A DNA stretch of 64,000 bases from Lysobacter enzymogenes (GTDB lineage Bacteria > Pseudomonadota > Gammaproteobacteria > Xanthomonadales > Xanthomonadaceae), in contig NZ_CP067396.1 of assembly GCF_023617245.1 (NCBI RefSeq), positions 3,782,001 to 3,846,000 on the forward strand, written 5' to 3'. This document shows positions 55,100 through 64,000 of this stretch, piece after piece (positions within the stretch are counted from its first letter, which is position 1; each line of letters starts with the position of its first letter). The notes beneath the pieces are model-generated. The model ran no database searches and was not told the origin of the DNA. It saw only the letters and a program-made list of their open reading frames with translations. Both the position numbers and the translations under genes were made by a program.

Positions 55100-56742
55100 G
55101 GCGCGGCGTCCAGCAGGCGGTAGGCGGTGCCCAGGCGCTGCTCGCCCTGCCAGGCGTCGAACGCCCGCACCTCGACCGCGTGCTCGCCGACGGCCAGGTC
55201 GGTCGGCAGCAGCGCGCTCCACAGGTGCGGGGTCGGCGTGGCGGTCGCGGAGCGGTCGTAAGCGCGCAGCTGCGCGGCCGCGTCGTCGCGCGCGTTCTCG
55301 GCCAGCAGCGCCGGGTCGGGCTGAGCCACGCGGCGCATCGGCTTCCAATCGCCGCCGTCGATGCGGTACTCCACGCGGCTGTCGTCGCGGCCCATGAACA
55401 CGTTGGCGTAGACATCGCGGATCGGATACGAGCCCTGGCGCAGCGCCTTGGGCGCATACAGCCGCAGGTAGTCGTTGGCGACCGCGGCCGTGTCGAGCGC
55501 GCGGCCCGCCGACGGCGCCGGGTGCCAGCTCAGCGCGTAGCCGGCATCGGCGCGCACGCGCAGGCGCGCGTAGCCGTTGGGCGTGCCGTCGCTCATGGTC
55601 GCGTCGGGCAGGCCCTGCGCGTCCTTGATCCCGGACCAGAACGCGCCGCAGGCCGCGCCGACGTTGTACTCGTGCAGCGGCGCGGCGCCGCGCCAGCCGC
55701 TGTCGCCATTGTGATAGACGTGGCGCTGGGCGTGGCTGTGGCCGCTGAGCACCAGCACGTGCGGGAACTCGCGCAGCAGGCCGAACAGGCGCTCGCGGTC
55801 GGCGTGGCGGAAGCTTTCCCGGCCCGGCGCGGCGTCGAACAGCGGGATGTGCATCGCCAGCACCAGCAACCGGCGCTTGTCGGCGGCGGCCAGGTAGGCT
55901 TCGAGGAACGCGAACTGGTCCGGCCGCAGCCCGCCGATGTACTCGGGCTTGGAGCCGGGCCGATAGACCACGTCGTCGAGCACCACGAAGTTCGCCTGCG
56001 CCTCTTCCCAGGCGTAGGTGTCGGGGCCGTAGACGTGGCGGTAGCTCAGCAGCGAGTCCTCGTCGTCCTTGGCGTCGAAGTCGAGATCGTGGTTGCCGGG
56101 CGCATGCAGCCACGGCACGCCGAGGCTCGCGGTGACGGCGTTGATCCGCGGGTACAGCGACAGATCGTCGTGGGTCAGGTCGCCCAGGGTCAGGCCGAGG
56201 TCGGCCAGCGGCGCGCGGCCTTTGCGCTGCGCCCGCAGCGGTTCGACGATGCTGCGGCGGTAGTAGCCGACGTCGGTCGCGCTCTTGGTCTGCGGGTCGG
56301 CGAACACCAGCACGTCGAGATCGCCGCCGCGCGGCGTGCGCGGTTCGGGAATCAACGGGTAATCGCGGCAGGTCGGCGCGGCCTGCGGCATGCCGCCGTA
56401 CTTCAGCGCCGGCCCCTCGGCGAGGGTCGTGTTGAGCCAGTAGTCCGGCAGGCCGCTGTCGGCGCGCGCGGCCAGGCGATAGCCGGCCGGCTTGATCACG
56501 AACTGGCTGCCGCGCTCGCGCAGCGGCAGGGTGTAGCGGCCCTGGGCGTCGGTCAGGACGATGCCGCGGCCGTCGGAGACGCGCTGGCCGGCCAACCCGG
56601 GCTCGCCCGGATCGCGGCGGCCGTTGCCGTTGCGGTCCTCGAACACCGTGCCGCCTTCGCACGGCGCGGGCAGCGACTGGGCCAACGCCGACGGCATCGC
56701 GACGGACAGGGACAGGGCGAGGATGCAGACGCGCAGGCGCAT
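55096..56742 (-). CDS. Calcineurin-like phosphoesterase, exported
   Basis: 548 aa with signal peptide RLRVCILALSLSVAMPSALAQ. N-terminal region has a cytochrome-like-looking GTVFEDRNGNGRRDPGEPGLAGQRV, similar to a cna-B type beta-sandwich, before the metallophosphatase core: DVLVFADPQ, GDLTHDD, PGNHDLD and LVLSGHSHAQRH (dimetal ligands). C-terminal domain of beta sandwich type. Likely periplasmic or surface. Same operon as the downstream YdeI-like gene. Confidence 0.9.
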   Translation of the reverse strand: MRLRVCILALSLSVAMPSALAQSLPAPCEGGTVFEDRNGNGRRDPGEPGLAGQRVSDGRGIVLTDAQGRYTLPLRERGSQFVIKPAGYRLAARADSGLPDYWLNTTLAEGPALKYGGMPQAAPTCRDYPLIPEPRTPRGGDLDVLVFADPQTKSATDVGYYRRSIVEPLRAQRKGRAPLADLGLTLGDLTHDDLSLYPRINAVTASLGVPWLHAPGNHDLDFDAKDDEDSLLSYRHVYGPDTYAWEEAQANFVVLDDVVYRPGSKPEYIGGLRPDQFAFLEAYLAAADKRRLLVLAMHIPLFDAAPGRESFRHADRERLFGLLREFPHVLVLSGHSHAQRHVYHNGDSGWRGAAPLHEYNVGAACGAFWSGIKDAQGLPDATMSDGTPNGYARLRVRADAGYALSWHPAPSAGRALDTAAVANDYLRLYAPKALRQGSYPIRDVYANVFMGRDDSRVEYRIDGGDWKPMRRVAQPDPALLAENARDDAAAQLRAYDRSATATPTPHLWSALLPTDLAVGEHAVEVRAFDAWQGEQRLGTAYRLLDAAP

Positions 56743-56889
56743 GAAACGGTCTCCGGAACGAAGCCGGCATTATGCGGCGGGCGCGGGCGGGGCGCGGGGC
56801 CGCGGCTGGCGCAATCAGGCCGGTGGGCGTCCGCGATGAGGCGTGAGGGCGGCACGGGCGTCGGCCGGTTTCGTCGTGGTCGCGTTGGC

Positions 56890-56973
56890 GCGGTCGCGGC
56901 TTGCGCCGCTCCTACAGGGCTTCGGCTGCGGCATGGGCTACCTGTAGGAGCGGCGCAAGCCGCGACCGCGCAA
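56890..56973. repeat. Family C repeat pair
   Basis: Arms 56890-56920 (inverted) and 56943-56973 (CCTGTAGGAGCGGCGCAAGC), downstream of the his operon. No gene in the 265-nt gap. Confidence 0.78.
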
Positions 56974-57007
56974 TAGCCGCAGCGACGAAAGCTGCATCCC
57001 AAGTGAG

Positions 57008-57661
57008 CTACTCGGCCGACGTGAACCCGCGATGCGGTTTGCCGTGGCGCTGTTGCAGCACCGCCACCGCATCGGCCAGCGACAGGCCGCGCGCGCGCAG
57101 CAACACCTGCAGATGGAACAGCAGATCGGCCGCCTCGCCGGCCAACGCGGCCTCGTCCTGGGCCACCGCCGCCAGCGCGGTCTCCACGCCTTCCTCGCCG
57201 ACCTTCTGCGCGATCGCGCGCACGCCGCGTTCGAACAGGCCGGTGGTGTAGCTGCCGGCCGGGCGTTCGCGCTCGCGGGTCGCGACCAGCGCGTCGAGTT
57301 CGGCGAGGAACGCCAGGCCGTCGCCGGGCGCGGACGGGAAACAGCTGTCGCGGCCGAGGTGGCAGGTCGGCCCGTGCGGCAGCGCGCGCACCAGCAAGGT
57401 GTCGCGGTCGCAGTCGGTCTCGATCGAGACCAGGTCGAGGAAGTGGCCCGAGCTCTCGCCCTTGGTCCACAGCCGTTGCTTGCTGCGACTGAAGAAGGTG
57501 ACGTGGCCGCTGGCCAGGGTCGCGTCCAGCGCGGCGCGGTCCATGTAGCCGAGCATCAGCACGCGCAGGTTGGCCGCGTCCTGGACCACGGCCGGCAACA
57601 GGCCGTCCTGCTTGTCCCAGTCCAGCGCGTCGATCTCTTGCGGGCTCAGCGTCGCGTCCAT
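57008..57661 (-). CDS. hisIE: Bifunctional phosphoribosyl-AMP cyclohydrolase / phosphoribosyl-ATP pyrophosphatase
   Basis: 217 aa fusion. HisI domain (1-110): VLMLGYMDRAALDATLASGHVTFFSRSKQRLWTKGESSG, the catalytic and zinc-binding region with PTCHLGRDSCF. HisE domain (about 115-205): SYTTGLFERGVRAIAQKVGEEGVETALAAVAQDEAAL...AADLLFHLQVLL, carrying the acidic residues of the MazG-like fold. Carries out two successive steps of histidine synthesis. Last gene of the operon; its ATG overlaps the hisF stop by 1 nt. Confidence 0.95.
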   Translation of the reverse strand: MDATLSPQEIDALDWDKQDGLLPAVVQDAANLRVLMLGYMDRAALDATLASGHVTFFSRSKQRLWTKGESSGHFLDLVSIETDCDRDTLLVRALPHGPTCHLGRDSCFPSAPGDGLAFLAELDALVATRERERPAGSYTTGLFERGVRAIAQKVGEEGVETALAAVAQDEAALAGEAADLLFHLQVLLRARGLSLADAVAVLQQRHGKPHRGFTSAE

Positions 57662-58452
57662 CAGTGCAGCTCGCGCACCGGCACGCCCTGCCCGCTCAGC
57701 GCGCGCTTGAGCGCGGGAATGCGGATGCTGCCGGAGTGGAACACGCTCGCCGCCAGCGCCGCGTCGACGTCGGCCCGCAGGAACACGTCGCCGAAGTGCT
57801 CGATCGCGCCGGCGCCGCCGGAGGCGACCAGCGGCACCTCGCAGATCGCGCGCACCGCGCGCAGTTGCTCGATGTCGTAGCCGCTGCGCACGCCGTCGCT
57901 GCCCATGCAGTTGAGCACGATCTCGCCCGCGCCCAGGCGTTGCGCCTCGACCACCCAATCCAGCGTGCGCTTGGGCAAGGCCTGGGTGCGCGAAGGGTCG
58001 CCGGTGTATTGGCGCACCCGCCACTGGCCGTCGGGATCGCGCAGGCTGTCGATCCCGACCACCACGCACTGCACGCCGAATTCGGCGGCGATTTCGCTTA
58101 TCAGCTCAGGCCGCTCCAGCGCGGGCGTGTTGATCGAGATCTTGTCCGCGCCGGCGTTGAGCACGCCGCGCGCGTCGGCGACCGAGCGGATGCCGCCGGC
58201 CACGCAGAACGGGATGTCGATCGCGCGCGAGACCCGCTCGACCCAATCGCGATCCACGCTGCGCCCCTGCGGGCTGGCGGCGATGTCGTAGAACACCAGC
58301 TCGTCGGCGCCTTCGTCGCGGTAGCGCAGCGCCAGTTCGACGATGTCGCCCATGTCGACGTGGTCGCGGAAGCGCACGCCCTTGACCACGCGTCCGTCGC
58401 GGACGTCGAGGCAGGGCACGATGCGGCGGCTCAGGAGCGTGGAGTTCAGCAA
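57661..58452 (-). CDS. hisF: Imidazole glycerol phosphate synthase, cyclase subunit
   Basis: 263 aa, TIM barrel. Catalytic Asp in RRIVPCLDVRDGRVVKGVRF (D16) and the second Asp in VVGIDSLRD region; phosphate-binding loops at GGIRSVAD and near C-terminus ASGGAGAIEHF. Synthesises IGP and AICAR from PRFAR and ammonia delivered by HisH. Overlaps hisA stop by 7 nt. Confidence 0.96.
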   Translation of the reverse strand: MLNSTLLSRRIVPCLDVRDGRVVKGVRFRDHVDMGDIVELALRYRDEGADELVFYDIAASPQGRSVDRDWVERVSRAIDIPFCVAGGIRSVADARGVLNAGADKISINTPALERPELISEIAAEFGVQCVVVGIDSLRDPDGQWRVRQYTGDPSRTQALPKRTLDWVVEAQRLGAGEIVLNCMGSDGVRSGYDIEQLRAVRAICEVPLVASGGAGAIEHFGDVFLRADVDAALAASVFHSGSIRIPALKRALSGQGVPVRELH

Positions 58453-59201
58453 CGGCGTACCTGCTTCAAGGCATCGGTGAGTTGGAAGCGGCCCTCGATC
58501 AGCGCCTTGCCGAGCACCGCGCCGGAACAGCCGATGCTGTCGGCGGCGACGATGTCGGCGATGTCGCGGATGCCGCCGGAGGCCTGCAGCTGCACGTCCG
58601 GCGCGATCTCACGGATGTGCTTGTACAGGTCCAGGTTCGGCCCGGCCATGGTGCCGTCGCGGGAGACGTCGGTGCACAGCAGGTGGCGCAGGCCGGCCTG
58701 GGCGTAGCGCTCCAGCAACGGTTCCAGGCGCACGCCGCTGTCCTGGGTCCAGCCGGCGACCGGCAGTTCCCATTCGCCGCGCTCGTTCTGGCGCACGTCC
58801 AGGGCGATGGTGATGCGCTCGGAACCGAAGCGCTTGAGCCAGGCGATCACCAGGTCCGGGTCCTTGACCGCGAGCGAGCCGACCACGACCCGGTCGGCGC
58901 CGGCGTCGAGGATGGCTTCCACGTCGGCCTCGCTGCGCACGCCGCCGCCGGTCTGCACCCGCATCCAGCTGGAGGTGGTGATCGCGCGCAGCAGCGGCGC
59001 CAGGGTGTAGCCGCCGTAGCGCGCGGCGTCCAAGTCGATCAGGTGCAGCCACTTGGCGCCGGCCTCGGCGTAGCGCGTGGCCAGCGCCAGCGGTTCGGTC
59101 TCGTAGCGGGTTTCCTGGGCGTAGTCGCCCTGGTGCAGGCGCACGACGCGCCCGTCGCGAACGTCGATCGCGGGGTAGAGGGTGCTGTTGCCCATGTTCA
59201 T
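58446..59201 (-). CDS. hisA: Phosphoribosylformimino-5-aminoimidazole carboxamide ribotide isomerase
   Basis: 251-aa TIM barrel isomerase. Catalytic Asp13 in YPAIDVRDGRVVRL, TGGGVRSEADV, second Asp in LCTDVSRDGTMAGPN. Homologue and neighbour of HisF. Start at 59201; overlaps hisH stop by 4 nt. Alternative start at MGNSTLYP is only two codons away. Confidence 0.96.
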   Translation of the reverse strand: MNMGNSTLYPAIDVRDGRVVRLHQGDYAQETRYETEPLALATRYAEAGAKWLHLIDLDAARYGGYTLAPLLRAITTSSWMRVQTGGGVRSEADVEAILDAGADRVVVGSLAVKDPDLVIAWLKRFGSERITIALDVRQNERGEWELPVAGWTQDSGVRLEPLLERYAQAGLRHLLCTDVSRDGTMAGPNLDLYKHIREIAPDVQLQASGGIRDIADIVAADSIGCSGAVLGKALIEGRFQLTDALKQVRRC

Positions 59202-59806
59202 GCCTCCAGCGCCAGGAAGTTGGCGAGCAGGCGCGAGCCGACCGCGGCCGAGCGCTCCGGGTGGAACTGGGCGCCGAAGCAGCGTCCGCGCCCGGCGACC
59301 GCGGTGAAGCGGCGGCCGTAGCTGGCGCTGGCCAGGGTGTCGGCGGTGACGGGGGCGGCGTAGCTGTGCACGAAATAGGCCTGGTCGCGCTCGCCGATGC
59401 CGGCCAGCAAACGCGCGCCGGCGTTCGATTCATGCTTCTGAAGGAGATTCCATCCCATATGAGGCACTCGTACTCCTGGTCCGGGGGGCAGCTTGGTGAT
59501 ACGGCCCGGAAGGAGCCCGAGGCATTCGACCTCGCCCTCCTCCGAGGACTCGTACAACAGCTGCATGCCCAGGCAGATCCCGAGCAGCGGCTGCTGCAAG
59601 CGGCGGATCGTGGCGACCAGGTCGAGTTCGCGCAGACGCGCCATCGCGGGGGCGGCGGCGCCCACGCCTGGCAGGATCACGCGATCGGCTGAGGCGATCG
59701 TTGCAGGGTCCGCGGTCAATACCGACCGCGCACCCAGCCGCTCCAATGCATAACGCACCGAGCCGATGTTCCCCCCACCCGAATCGATGACAGCTACAAC
59801 CGTCAT
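59198..59806 (-). CDS. hisH: Imidazole glycerol phosphate synthase, glutaminase subunit
   Basis: 202-aa class I glutamine amidotransferase. Nucleophile Cys78 in LLGICLGMQLLYE, and the His-Glu pair in FGAQFHPERS near the C-terminus. Start at 59806, one nt overlapping the hisB stop (TGATG). Forms the HisFH complex. Confidence 0.95.
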   Translation of the reverse strand: MTVVAVIDSGGGNIGSVRYALERLGARSVLTADPATIASADRVILPGVGAAAPAMARLRELDLVATIRRLQQPLLGICLGMQLLYESSEEGEVECLGLLPGRITKLPPGPGVRVPHMGWNLLQKHESNAGARLLAGIGERDQAYFVHSYAAPVTADTLASASYGRRFTAVAGRGRCFGAQFHPERSAAVGSRLLANFLALEA

Positions 59807-60939
59807 CACAGAACTCCCTTCGTACTCGGGAGTTCGCGCCCTTGACGGGCGATGGCCTGGCGCAGCGCGCGCGCGACGGCCTTGAAACAAGCCTCTATCT
59901 TGTGGTGATCGTTATCACCTTCCACGTTCAGGTTGAGATTGAGCCCGGCGGTTTCGCACAGCGAGCGGAAGAAATGCGCCAGCAGTTCGGTCGGGAAGTC
60001 GCCGACCCTGTCGCGGGCGAAGCTGCCGGCGAAGACGAAGTACGGACGGCCGGAGAAATCCAGCGCGGCGCGCGCCAGGGTCTCGTCCATCGGCAGCACG
60101 AATTCGTGCGCCGGCGGCTCGGATCCGTCGCCGCCAGCGGCGCGCGGCTCGAACCCGTAGCGGCCGATGCCGCGCTTGTCGCCGAGCGCCTCGCGCAGCG
60201 CCTGCCCCAGCGCCAGCGCGCTGTCCTCGATGGTGTGGTGCTCGTCGATGTGCAGGTCGCCCTCGCAGCGCAGCTCCAGGGCGAAGCCGCCGTGCTTGCC
60301 GAGCTGCTCGAGCATGTGGTCGAAGAAGCCCAGGCCGGTCGCGACCTTGGGTTCGGCGGCGCGGTCCAGATCGACCTTCACCTCGATCCGGGTTTCCTTG
60401 GTGTTGCGCGCGACCCGCGCGGTGCGCGGACGATCGGCCAGGACGTGGGCGATGCCGGCCCAGTCCCACTCGCCGCCGAACTCGGCCGTGCGCAGCTGGA
60501 ACGCGCGGATGCCGAGGTTAGCGGCGAAGCCGTTGTCGGTCTCGCGGTCGCCGACCATGGCCGATCGTTCCCAGTCGATGCCGCGATCCTTCAGCAGCGG
60601 CAGCGCCAGGCCGATGCCGGGCTTGCGCGTGGGCAGGTTCTCGGCCGCGAAGCTGGTGTCGATCAGCACGTCGCGAAACGCGATGCCCTGGCTTTCGAAC
60701 ACCTGCATCATCAGCTGGTGCGGGCCGTCGAAGGCCCAGCGCGGGAACGACTCGGTGCCCAGGCCGTCCTGGTTGGTGACCATGACGAATTCATAGCCGG
60801 CGTCGCGCAGTTTCAGCAGCGCCGGGATCACCCCGCGCACGAAGCGCAGCTTGGCGTAGCTGTCGATCTGGAAGTCGGCCGGCTCCTCGATCAGGGTGCC
60901 GTCGCGGTCGACGAACAGGACCGGCTTGAGCGCGCTCAT
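59806..60939 (-). CDS. hisB: Bifunctional histidinol-phosphatase / imidazoleglycerol-phosphate dehydratase
   Basis: 377 aa. HAD phosphatase domain (1-about 165) starting FVDRDGTLIEE (Asp11, Asp13), then IGPD domain (about 188-377) with metal-binding HHTIEDSALALGQAL, FFDHMLEQLGKHG and the late DNDHHKIEACFKA. Two steps of the pathway in one protein, as in other gammaproteobacteria. Start overlaps hisC by 4 nt. Confidence 0.96.
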   Translation of the reverse strand: MSALKPVLFVDRDGTLIEEPADFQIDSYAKLRFVRGVIPALLKLRDAGYEFVMVTNQDGLGTESFPRWAFDGPHQLMMQVFESQGIAFRDVLIDTSFAAENLPTRKPGIGLALPLLKDRGIDWERSAMVGDRETDNGFAANLGIRAFQLRTAEFGGEWDWAGIAHVLADRPRTARVARNTKETRIEVKVDLDRAAEPKVATGLGFFDHMLEQLGKHGGFALELRCEGDLHIDEHHTIEDSALALGQALREALGDKRGIGRYGFEPRAAGGDGSEPPAHEFVLPMDETLARAALDFSGRPYFVFAGSFARDRVGDFPTELLAHFFRSLCETAGLNLNLNVEGDNDHHKIEACFKAVARALRQAIARQGRELPSTKGVL

Positions 60940-62060
60940 GCCGCCGCTCCGGTCGCGACCGCCGCCGAGGCGCGCAGCGCGCGCCCTAGCACTTCAATCA
61001 CCGCAGCGTTCTGCTCCGGCGTGCCCAGGCTGATGCGCAGCGCATCGTCCAGCCCCGGCGCGTGGCGGAAGTCGCGCACCACCACGCCGGCGTCGAGCAG
61101 GGCGTCGAGCGCGGCCTGGGCGTCGTCGAAGCGCAGCAGCAGGAAATTGGCCTGCGAGGGATACACCCGGCGCACGCCGGGCAGGCCCTGCAAGGCCTGG
61201 AACAACGTGTCGCGTTCGCACATGGCGGTGGCCACGCGCGCCTTGGTGGTATTGCCCGGCACCTCGCCGAGCGCGCGCAGGGTCAAGTTGACGCACGGCG
61301 TGGGCAGCGGATACGGCGCCTGGCAGCGCTGCAGCGCGGCGATCACCCCGGCGTCGGCGATGGTGCTGCCGATGCGCGCGGCGGCCAGCGCGTGGGCCTT
61401 GGACAGGGTGCGCAGCACCGCGACGTTGCGCCGGCGCCGCAGCAGGCTCACCGCCGATTCGCCGTCGGCGAATTCGATGTAGGCCTCGTCGACCACGACG
61501 ATGGCGCGGCCGCTCAGGCGCTGCGCCAGCGCGTCGATCGACGCCAGCGGCAGCAGGGTGCCGGAGGGATTGCCCGGCGAACACACGAACACCAGCTTGG
61601 CCGCCTCGCGCTCGGCGGCCTCGGCCAGCGCGTCGAAATCGCAGACGAAGCCTTCGGCGCAATCGCACAACGGCACATCGACCACGCGCGCGCCGTGCAG
61701 GCGCGCGCTGACCGCGTACATGCCGAAGGTCGGCGGCGCGATGACGATGGCGTCGCCGCCGGGGCGGCAGAACGCGCGCACCAGCAGGTCGATGCCCTCG
61801 TCGCTGCCGCGCCCGGCCAGCAACTGCTCCGGCGCGCAGCCGTACAGCCGCGCCAGCGCCTCGCGCAGCGCCGGCGGCTGCGGATCGGGATAGCGGCGCA
61901 CCGCGCCGTCGCAGTCGGCCACGCTCGGCCAGGCCGCTTCGTTGGCGTTGAGCCAGACCCGGCCGCTGCGCTTGTCGCTGCGCGCCGACTTGTAGCCGGC
62001 GAAATCGCGCAGGTCTTCGCGCAGCAGGTCGAGGGGATTGTCGTCGCGGGTCTGGGACAT
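60936..62060 (-). CDS. hisC: Histidinol-phosphate aminotransferase
   Basis: 374-aa fold type I PLP aminotransferase. N-terminal LNANEAAWP, PLP region SPGNPSG, VVVDEAYIEFA, catalytic Lys in TLSKAHALAAARIGS, and NFLLLRF / RISLGTPEQN at the end. Converts imidazole acetol phosphate to histidinol phosphate. Start at 62060; 65 nt after hisD stop, the longest gap in the operon. Confidence 0.96.
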   Translation of the reverse strand: MSQTRDDNPLDLLREDLRDFAGYKSARSDKRSGRVWLNANEAAWPSVADCDGAVRRYPDPQPPALREALARLYGCAPEQLLAGRGSDEGIDLLVRAFCRPGGDAIVIAPPTFGMYAVSARLHGARVVDVPLCDCAEGFVCDFDALAEAAEREAAKLVFVCSPGNPSGTLLPLASIDALAQRLSGRAIVVVDEAYIEFADGESAVSLLRRRRNVAVLRTLSKAHALAAARIGSTIADAGVIAALQRCQAPYPLPTPCVNLTLRALGEVPGNTTKARVATAMCERDTLFQALQGLPGVRRVYPSQANFLLLRFDDAQAALDALLDAGVVVRDFRHAPGLDDALRISLGTPEQNAAVIEVLGRALRASAAVATGAAA

Positions 62061-62125
62061 GGTCGGGCCGGTGATCCGTTGTGCTTGGTTCTGCAATCGT
62101 CCGGCGCCGGGCCGGACGGACTCGC

Positions 62126-63478
62126 TCAGGCGCGCTGCGCCGGGGCCGCGGCCTCGGCCAGCGCCGCCAGCCGCAACGCCACCGCCTCGCGGTGCGCGTC
62201 CAGCCCTTCGGCCTGCGCCAGCACCACCGCGCAGGGGCCGATTTCCTGCAGCCCGCGCGGCTGCACTTCCTGCACCGTGATCGCGACCTGGAAGCTTGCG
62301 ACGTTGAGGCCGCCGGAATAGCGCGCCGCGCCGCTGGTCGGCAGGACGTGGTTGGTGCCGCTGCAATAATCGCCCAGCGCTTCCGGCGCCCAGTCGCCGA
62401 GGAACACCGAACCGGCGGCCTCGACCTGCGCCAGCCACGCGCGCGCGTCGCGCAGGGCCAGGATCAGGTGCTCGGGCGCGTAGCGGTTGCTGACCTGCAT
62501 CGCGCTGGCGATGGAATCGACCTGGATCGAGCGCGACTTGGCCAGCGCCGCGCGCGCGGTGTCGGCGCGCGAGAGCCGCGCCAGCTGGCGTTCGAGTTCG
62601 ACATCGACCGCATCGAGCAGGGCCGCGTCGTCGCTGAGCAGGATCACCTGCGAGTCGGCGCCGTGCTCGGCCTGCGACAGCAGGTCGGCGGCGACGAAGT
62701 CGGCGCGCGCGCCGGCGTCGGCGATCACCAGCACTTCCGACGGCCCGGCCGGCATGTCGATGGCGGCGCCGCCTTCCAGCAGCGCGACCTGGCGCTTGGC
62801 TTCGGTGACGTAGGCGTTGCCCGGGCCGAACAGCTTGTCGCACTTGCCGATGCTGTCGCTGCCGAACGCCATCGCCGCGATCGCCTGGGCGCCGCCGACC
62901 TTGTAGACCTTGCCGATGCCGCAACGCCGCGCCGCATACAGCACCGCCGGGTCGGCGCTGCCGTCCTTGCGCGGCGGCGTGCACAGCACCACCTCGCGGC
63001 AGCCGGCCAGCCGCGCCGGCACGCCGAGCATCAACGCGGTCGAGGGCAGCGGCGCGGAACCGGCCGGCACGTACAGGCCGACCCGCGGGATCGGCCGCAG
63101 CACGCGCTCGCAGCGCACGCCCTCGGCGGTGTCCAGGGCGTAGGCCGGGGTCATGCCGGCGGCGTGGAAGCGTTCGATCCGGCGCGCGGCCTCGTCGATC
63201 GCGGCGCGCAGTTGCGCGCTCAACGCGGCGTCGGCGGCTTCGAATTCGGCCTGGCCGACGGCGAAAGATTCCAGCGCGACGCCGTCGAAGCGCTGGCCGA
63301 AGCGGCGCAGCGCGGCGTCGCCGTCGGCGCGCACCTCGGCCAGGATCGCGGCGACCGCGTCGGCGGTGGCCTGGCGGGTTTCCTGGGCCGGACGGCGCAG
63401 CGCCTGCGCGCGCGCGTCGGCGCTCAACGCGCCCCACTGGTAGCGCTGCATCGCAGCGGCGGTCGCGGGGAGGTTCAT
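62126..63478 (-). CDS. hisD: Histidinol dehydrogenase
   Basis: 450 aa, zinc enzyme catalysing the last two oxidations. Motifs: VGLYVPAGSAPLPSTALML, VYKVGGAQAIAAMAFGSDSI, FGPGNAYVTEAKRQVALLEG, DMPAGPSEVLVIAD, SQAEHGADSQVILL (catalytic Glu-His), SGTNHVLPTSGAARY. Start at 63478 by 4-nt overlap with hisG; an internal ATG ten codons on (MQRYQWG) is also possible. Confidence 0.96.
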   Translation of the reverse strand: MNLPATAAAMQRYQWGALSADARAQALRRPAQETRQATADAVAAILAEVRADGDAALRRFGQRFDGVALESFAVGQAEFEAADAALSAQLRAAIDEAARRIERFHAAGMTPAYALDTAEGVRCERVLRPIPRVGLYVPAGSAPLPSTALMLGVPARLAGCREVVLCTPPRKDGSADPAVLYAARRCGIGKVYKVGGAQAIAAMAFGSDSIGKCDKLFGPGNAYVTEAKRQVALLEGGAAIDMPAGPSEVLVIADAGARADFVAADLLSQAEHGADSQVILLSDDAALLDAVDVELERQLARLSRADTARAALAKSRSIQVDSIASAMQVSNRYAPEHLILALRDARAWLAQVEAAGSVFLGDWAPEALGDYCSGTNHVLPTSGAARYSGGLNVASFQVAITVQEVQPRGLQEIGPCAVVLAQAEGLDAHREAVALRLAALAEAAAPAQRA

Positions 63479-64000
63479 GCCAGCATCCCTTCCACCGGCA
63501 GCACCATCAGCCCGCGCGCGCCGGCGCGCTTGAGTTCCTCCAGCCGCTGCCAGGTCACCGCGCCGTGGCACAGCGCCTGCAGGGCGACGTCGTCGCCGTC
63601 GTCCAGGCGCATCACCGTGGGCTGTTCGGCATCGGGCAGCAGCGGCAGCAGTTCGCTCAGTAGGCCGCGCGGCGCCTGGAACATCAGCAGCTTGCTGTTG
63701 CGCACGCGCAGCGCGCCGTCGAGCCGGCGCAGCAGCAGGTCGGCCAGTTCGCCGCGCACGTCGTCGAAGCGGTCGACCGGCCCGGCCAGCACCGCCTCGC
63801 TCTCGACCAGCGTCTGCACCGCCTTGAGCTGGTTGGCCGACAGCGTGGCGCCGCTGGAGACGAGGTCGCAGATCGCCTCGGCCTGGCCCAGGCGCGGGGC
63901 GATCTCCACCGAACCCGACAGCAGTACCACCTGCGCGTCCACGCCCTGCTGCGCCAGCCACTGCGTCAGCAGCGCCGGATAGCTGGTGGCGATGCGCTTG
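63475..64000 (-). CDS. hisG: ATP phosphoribosyltransferase, partial (5' end outside window)
   Basis: C-terminal about 175 residues of HisG, the first enzyme and feedback-regulated step. The frame is open through the right edge (TSYPALLTQWLAQQGVDAQVVLLSGSVEIAP). Seen: GQAEAICDLVSSGATLSANQLKAV (phosphoribosyl-binding DLVSSGAT) and a C-terminal regulatory domain ending ELKRAGARGLMVLPVEGML, so this is the long HisG form that works without HisZ and binds histidine. Start and operon leader lie outside the window. Confidence 0.95.
   Translation of the reverse strand, partial: KRIATSYPALLTQWLAQQGVDAQVVLLSGSVEIAPRLGQAEAICDLVSSGATLSANQLKAVQTLVESEAVLAGPVDRFDDVRGELADLLLRRLDGALRVRNSKLLMFQAPRGLLSELLPLLPDAEQPTVMRLDDGDDVALQALCHGAVTWQRLEELKRAGARGLMVLPVEGMLA

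Overview
This is about 64 kb of very GC-rich (roughly 70 percent by eye) gammaproteobacterial chromosome. Gene content, protein sequences and intergenic palindromic repeats point to the Xanthomonadaceae, most likely Lysobacter. That is inference from recognised protein families; no 16S or other phylogenetic marker was compared. The window is dense and operonic: many neighbouring genes share 1-11 nt, very often as ATGA, and it contains one recognisable insertion sequence (IS30 family).

Layout. 1-492: 5' end of a secreted S8 protease (minus strand). 1053-5619: thiolase, two tandem alanine-rich lipoproteins and the methylcrotonyl-CoA carboxylase beta subunit. 5655-11273: an HscC-type Hsp70 followed by three paralogous membrane J-proteins whose HPD motif reads RPD. 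11598-13604: bactofilin, a zinc-ribbon protein and two unknown genes. 13601-16046: feoAB plus a Cys-rich membrane protein under a Fur-box-like site. 16124-25663: leucine catabolism (methylglutaconyl-CoA hydratase, MCC alpha, HMG-CoA lyase), interrupted by an IS30 element, ending in a PAS-GGDEF-EAL protein. 25913-31807: mostly unknown exported, membrane or small proteins, including two tandem six-cysteine secreted peptides. 32022-35632: a glycosyltransferase and a three-gene secreted protease set. 36300-38526: a c-type-heme protein and an acetyltransferase. 39027-41398: SDR, EF-P-like EfpL, lipoprotein, acetyltransferase. 41816-47465: Tat-exported phospholipase C-like protein, methyltransferase, coq7, alpha/beta hydrolase, Nudix. 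47651-50811: two APC amino-acid permeases. 51045-53054: mtnB-mtnD-mtnC methionine salvage. 53366-56742: small unknown, degenerate type II dehydroquinase-like protein, YdeI-like protein, phosphoesterase. 57008-64000: histidine operon in the order hisG(partial)-D-C-B-H-A-F-IE on the minus strand.

Functional links. The thiolase, MCC beta and alpha, methylglutaconyl-CoA hydratase and HMG-CoA lyase together cover the lower leucine degradation route to acetyl-CoA and acetoacetate, although the genes are split by unrelated islands. The SDR resembles the 2-methyl-3-hydroxybutyryl-CoA dehydrogenase family of isoleucine breakdown. The his and mtn blocks are standard biosynthesis and salvage operons.

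Intergenic DNA is unusually rich in palindromic repeats. Four dispersed families (called A-D here) recur, mostly as head-to-head pairs, and different copies carry matched changes in both arms. The IS30 element sits inside one copy of family D, and the empty site can be reconstructed from an intact copy nearby.
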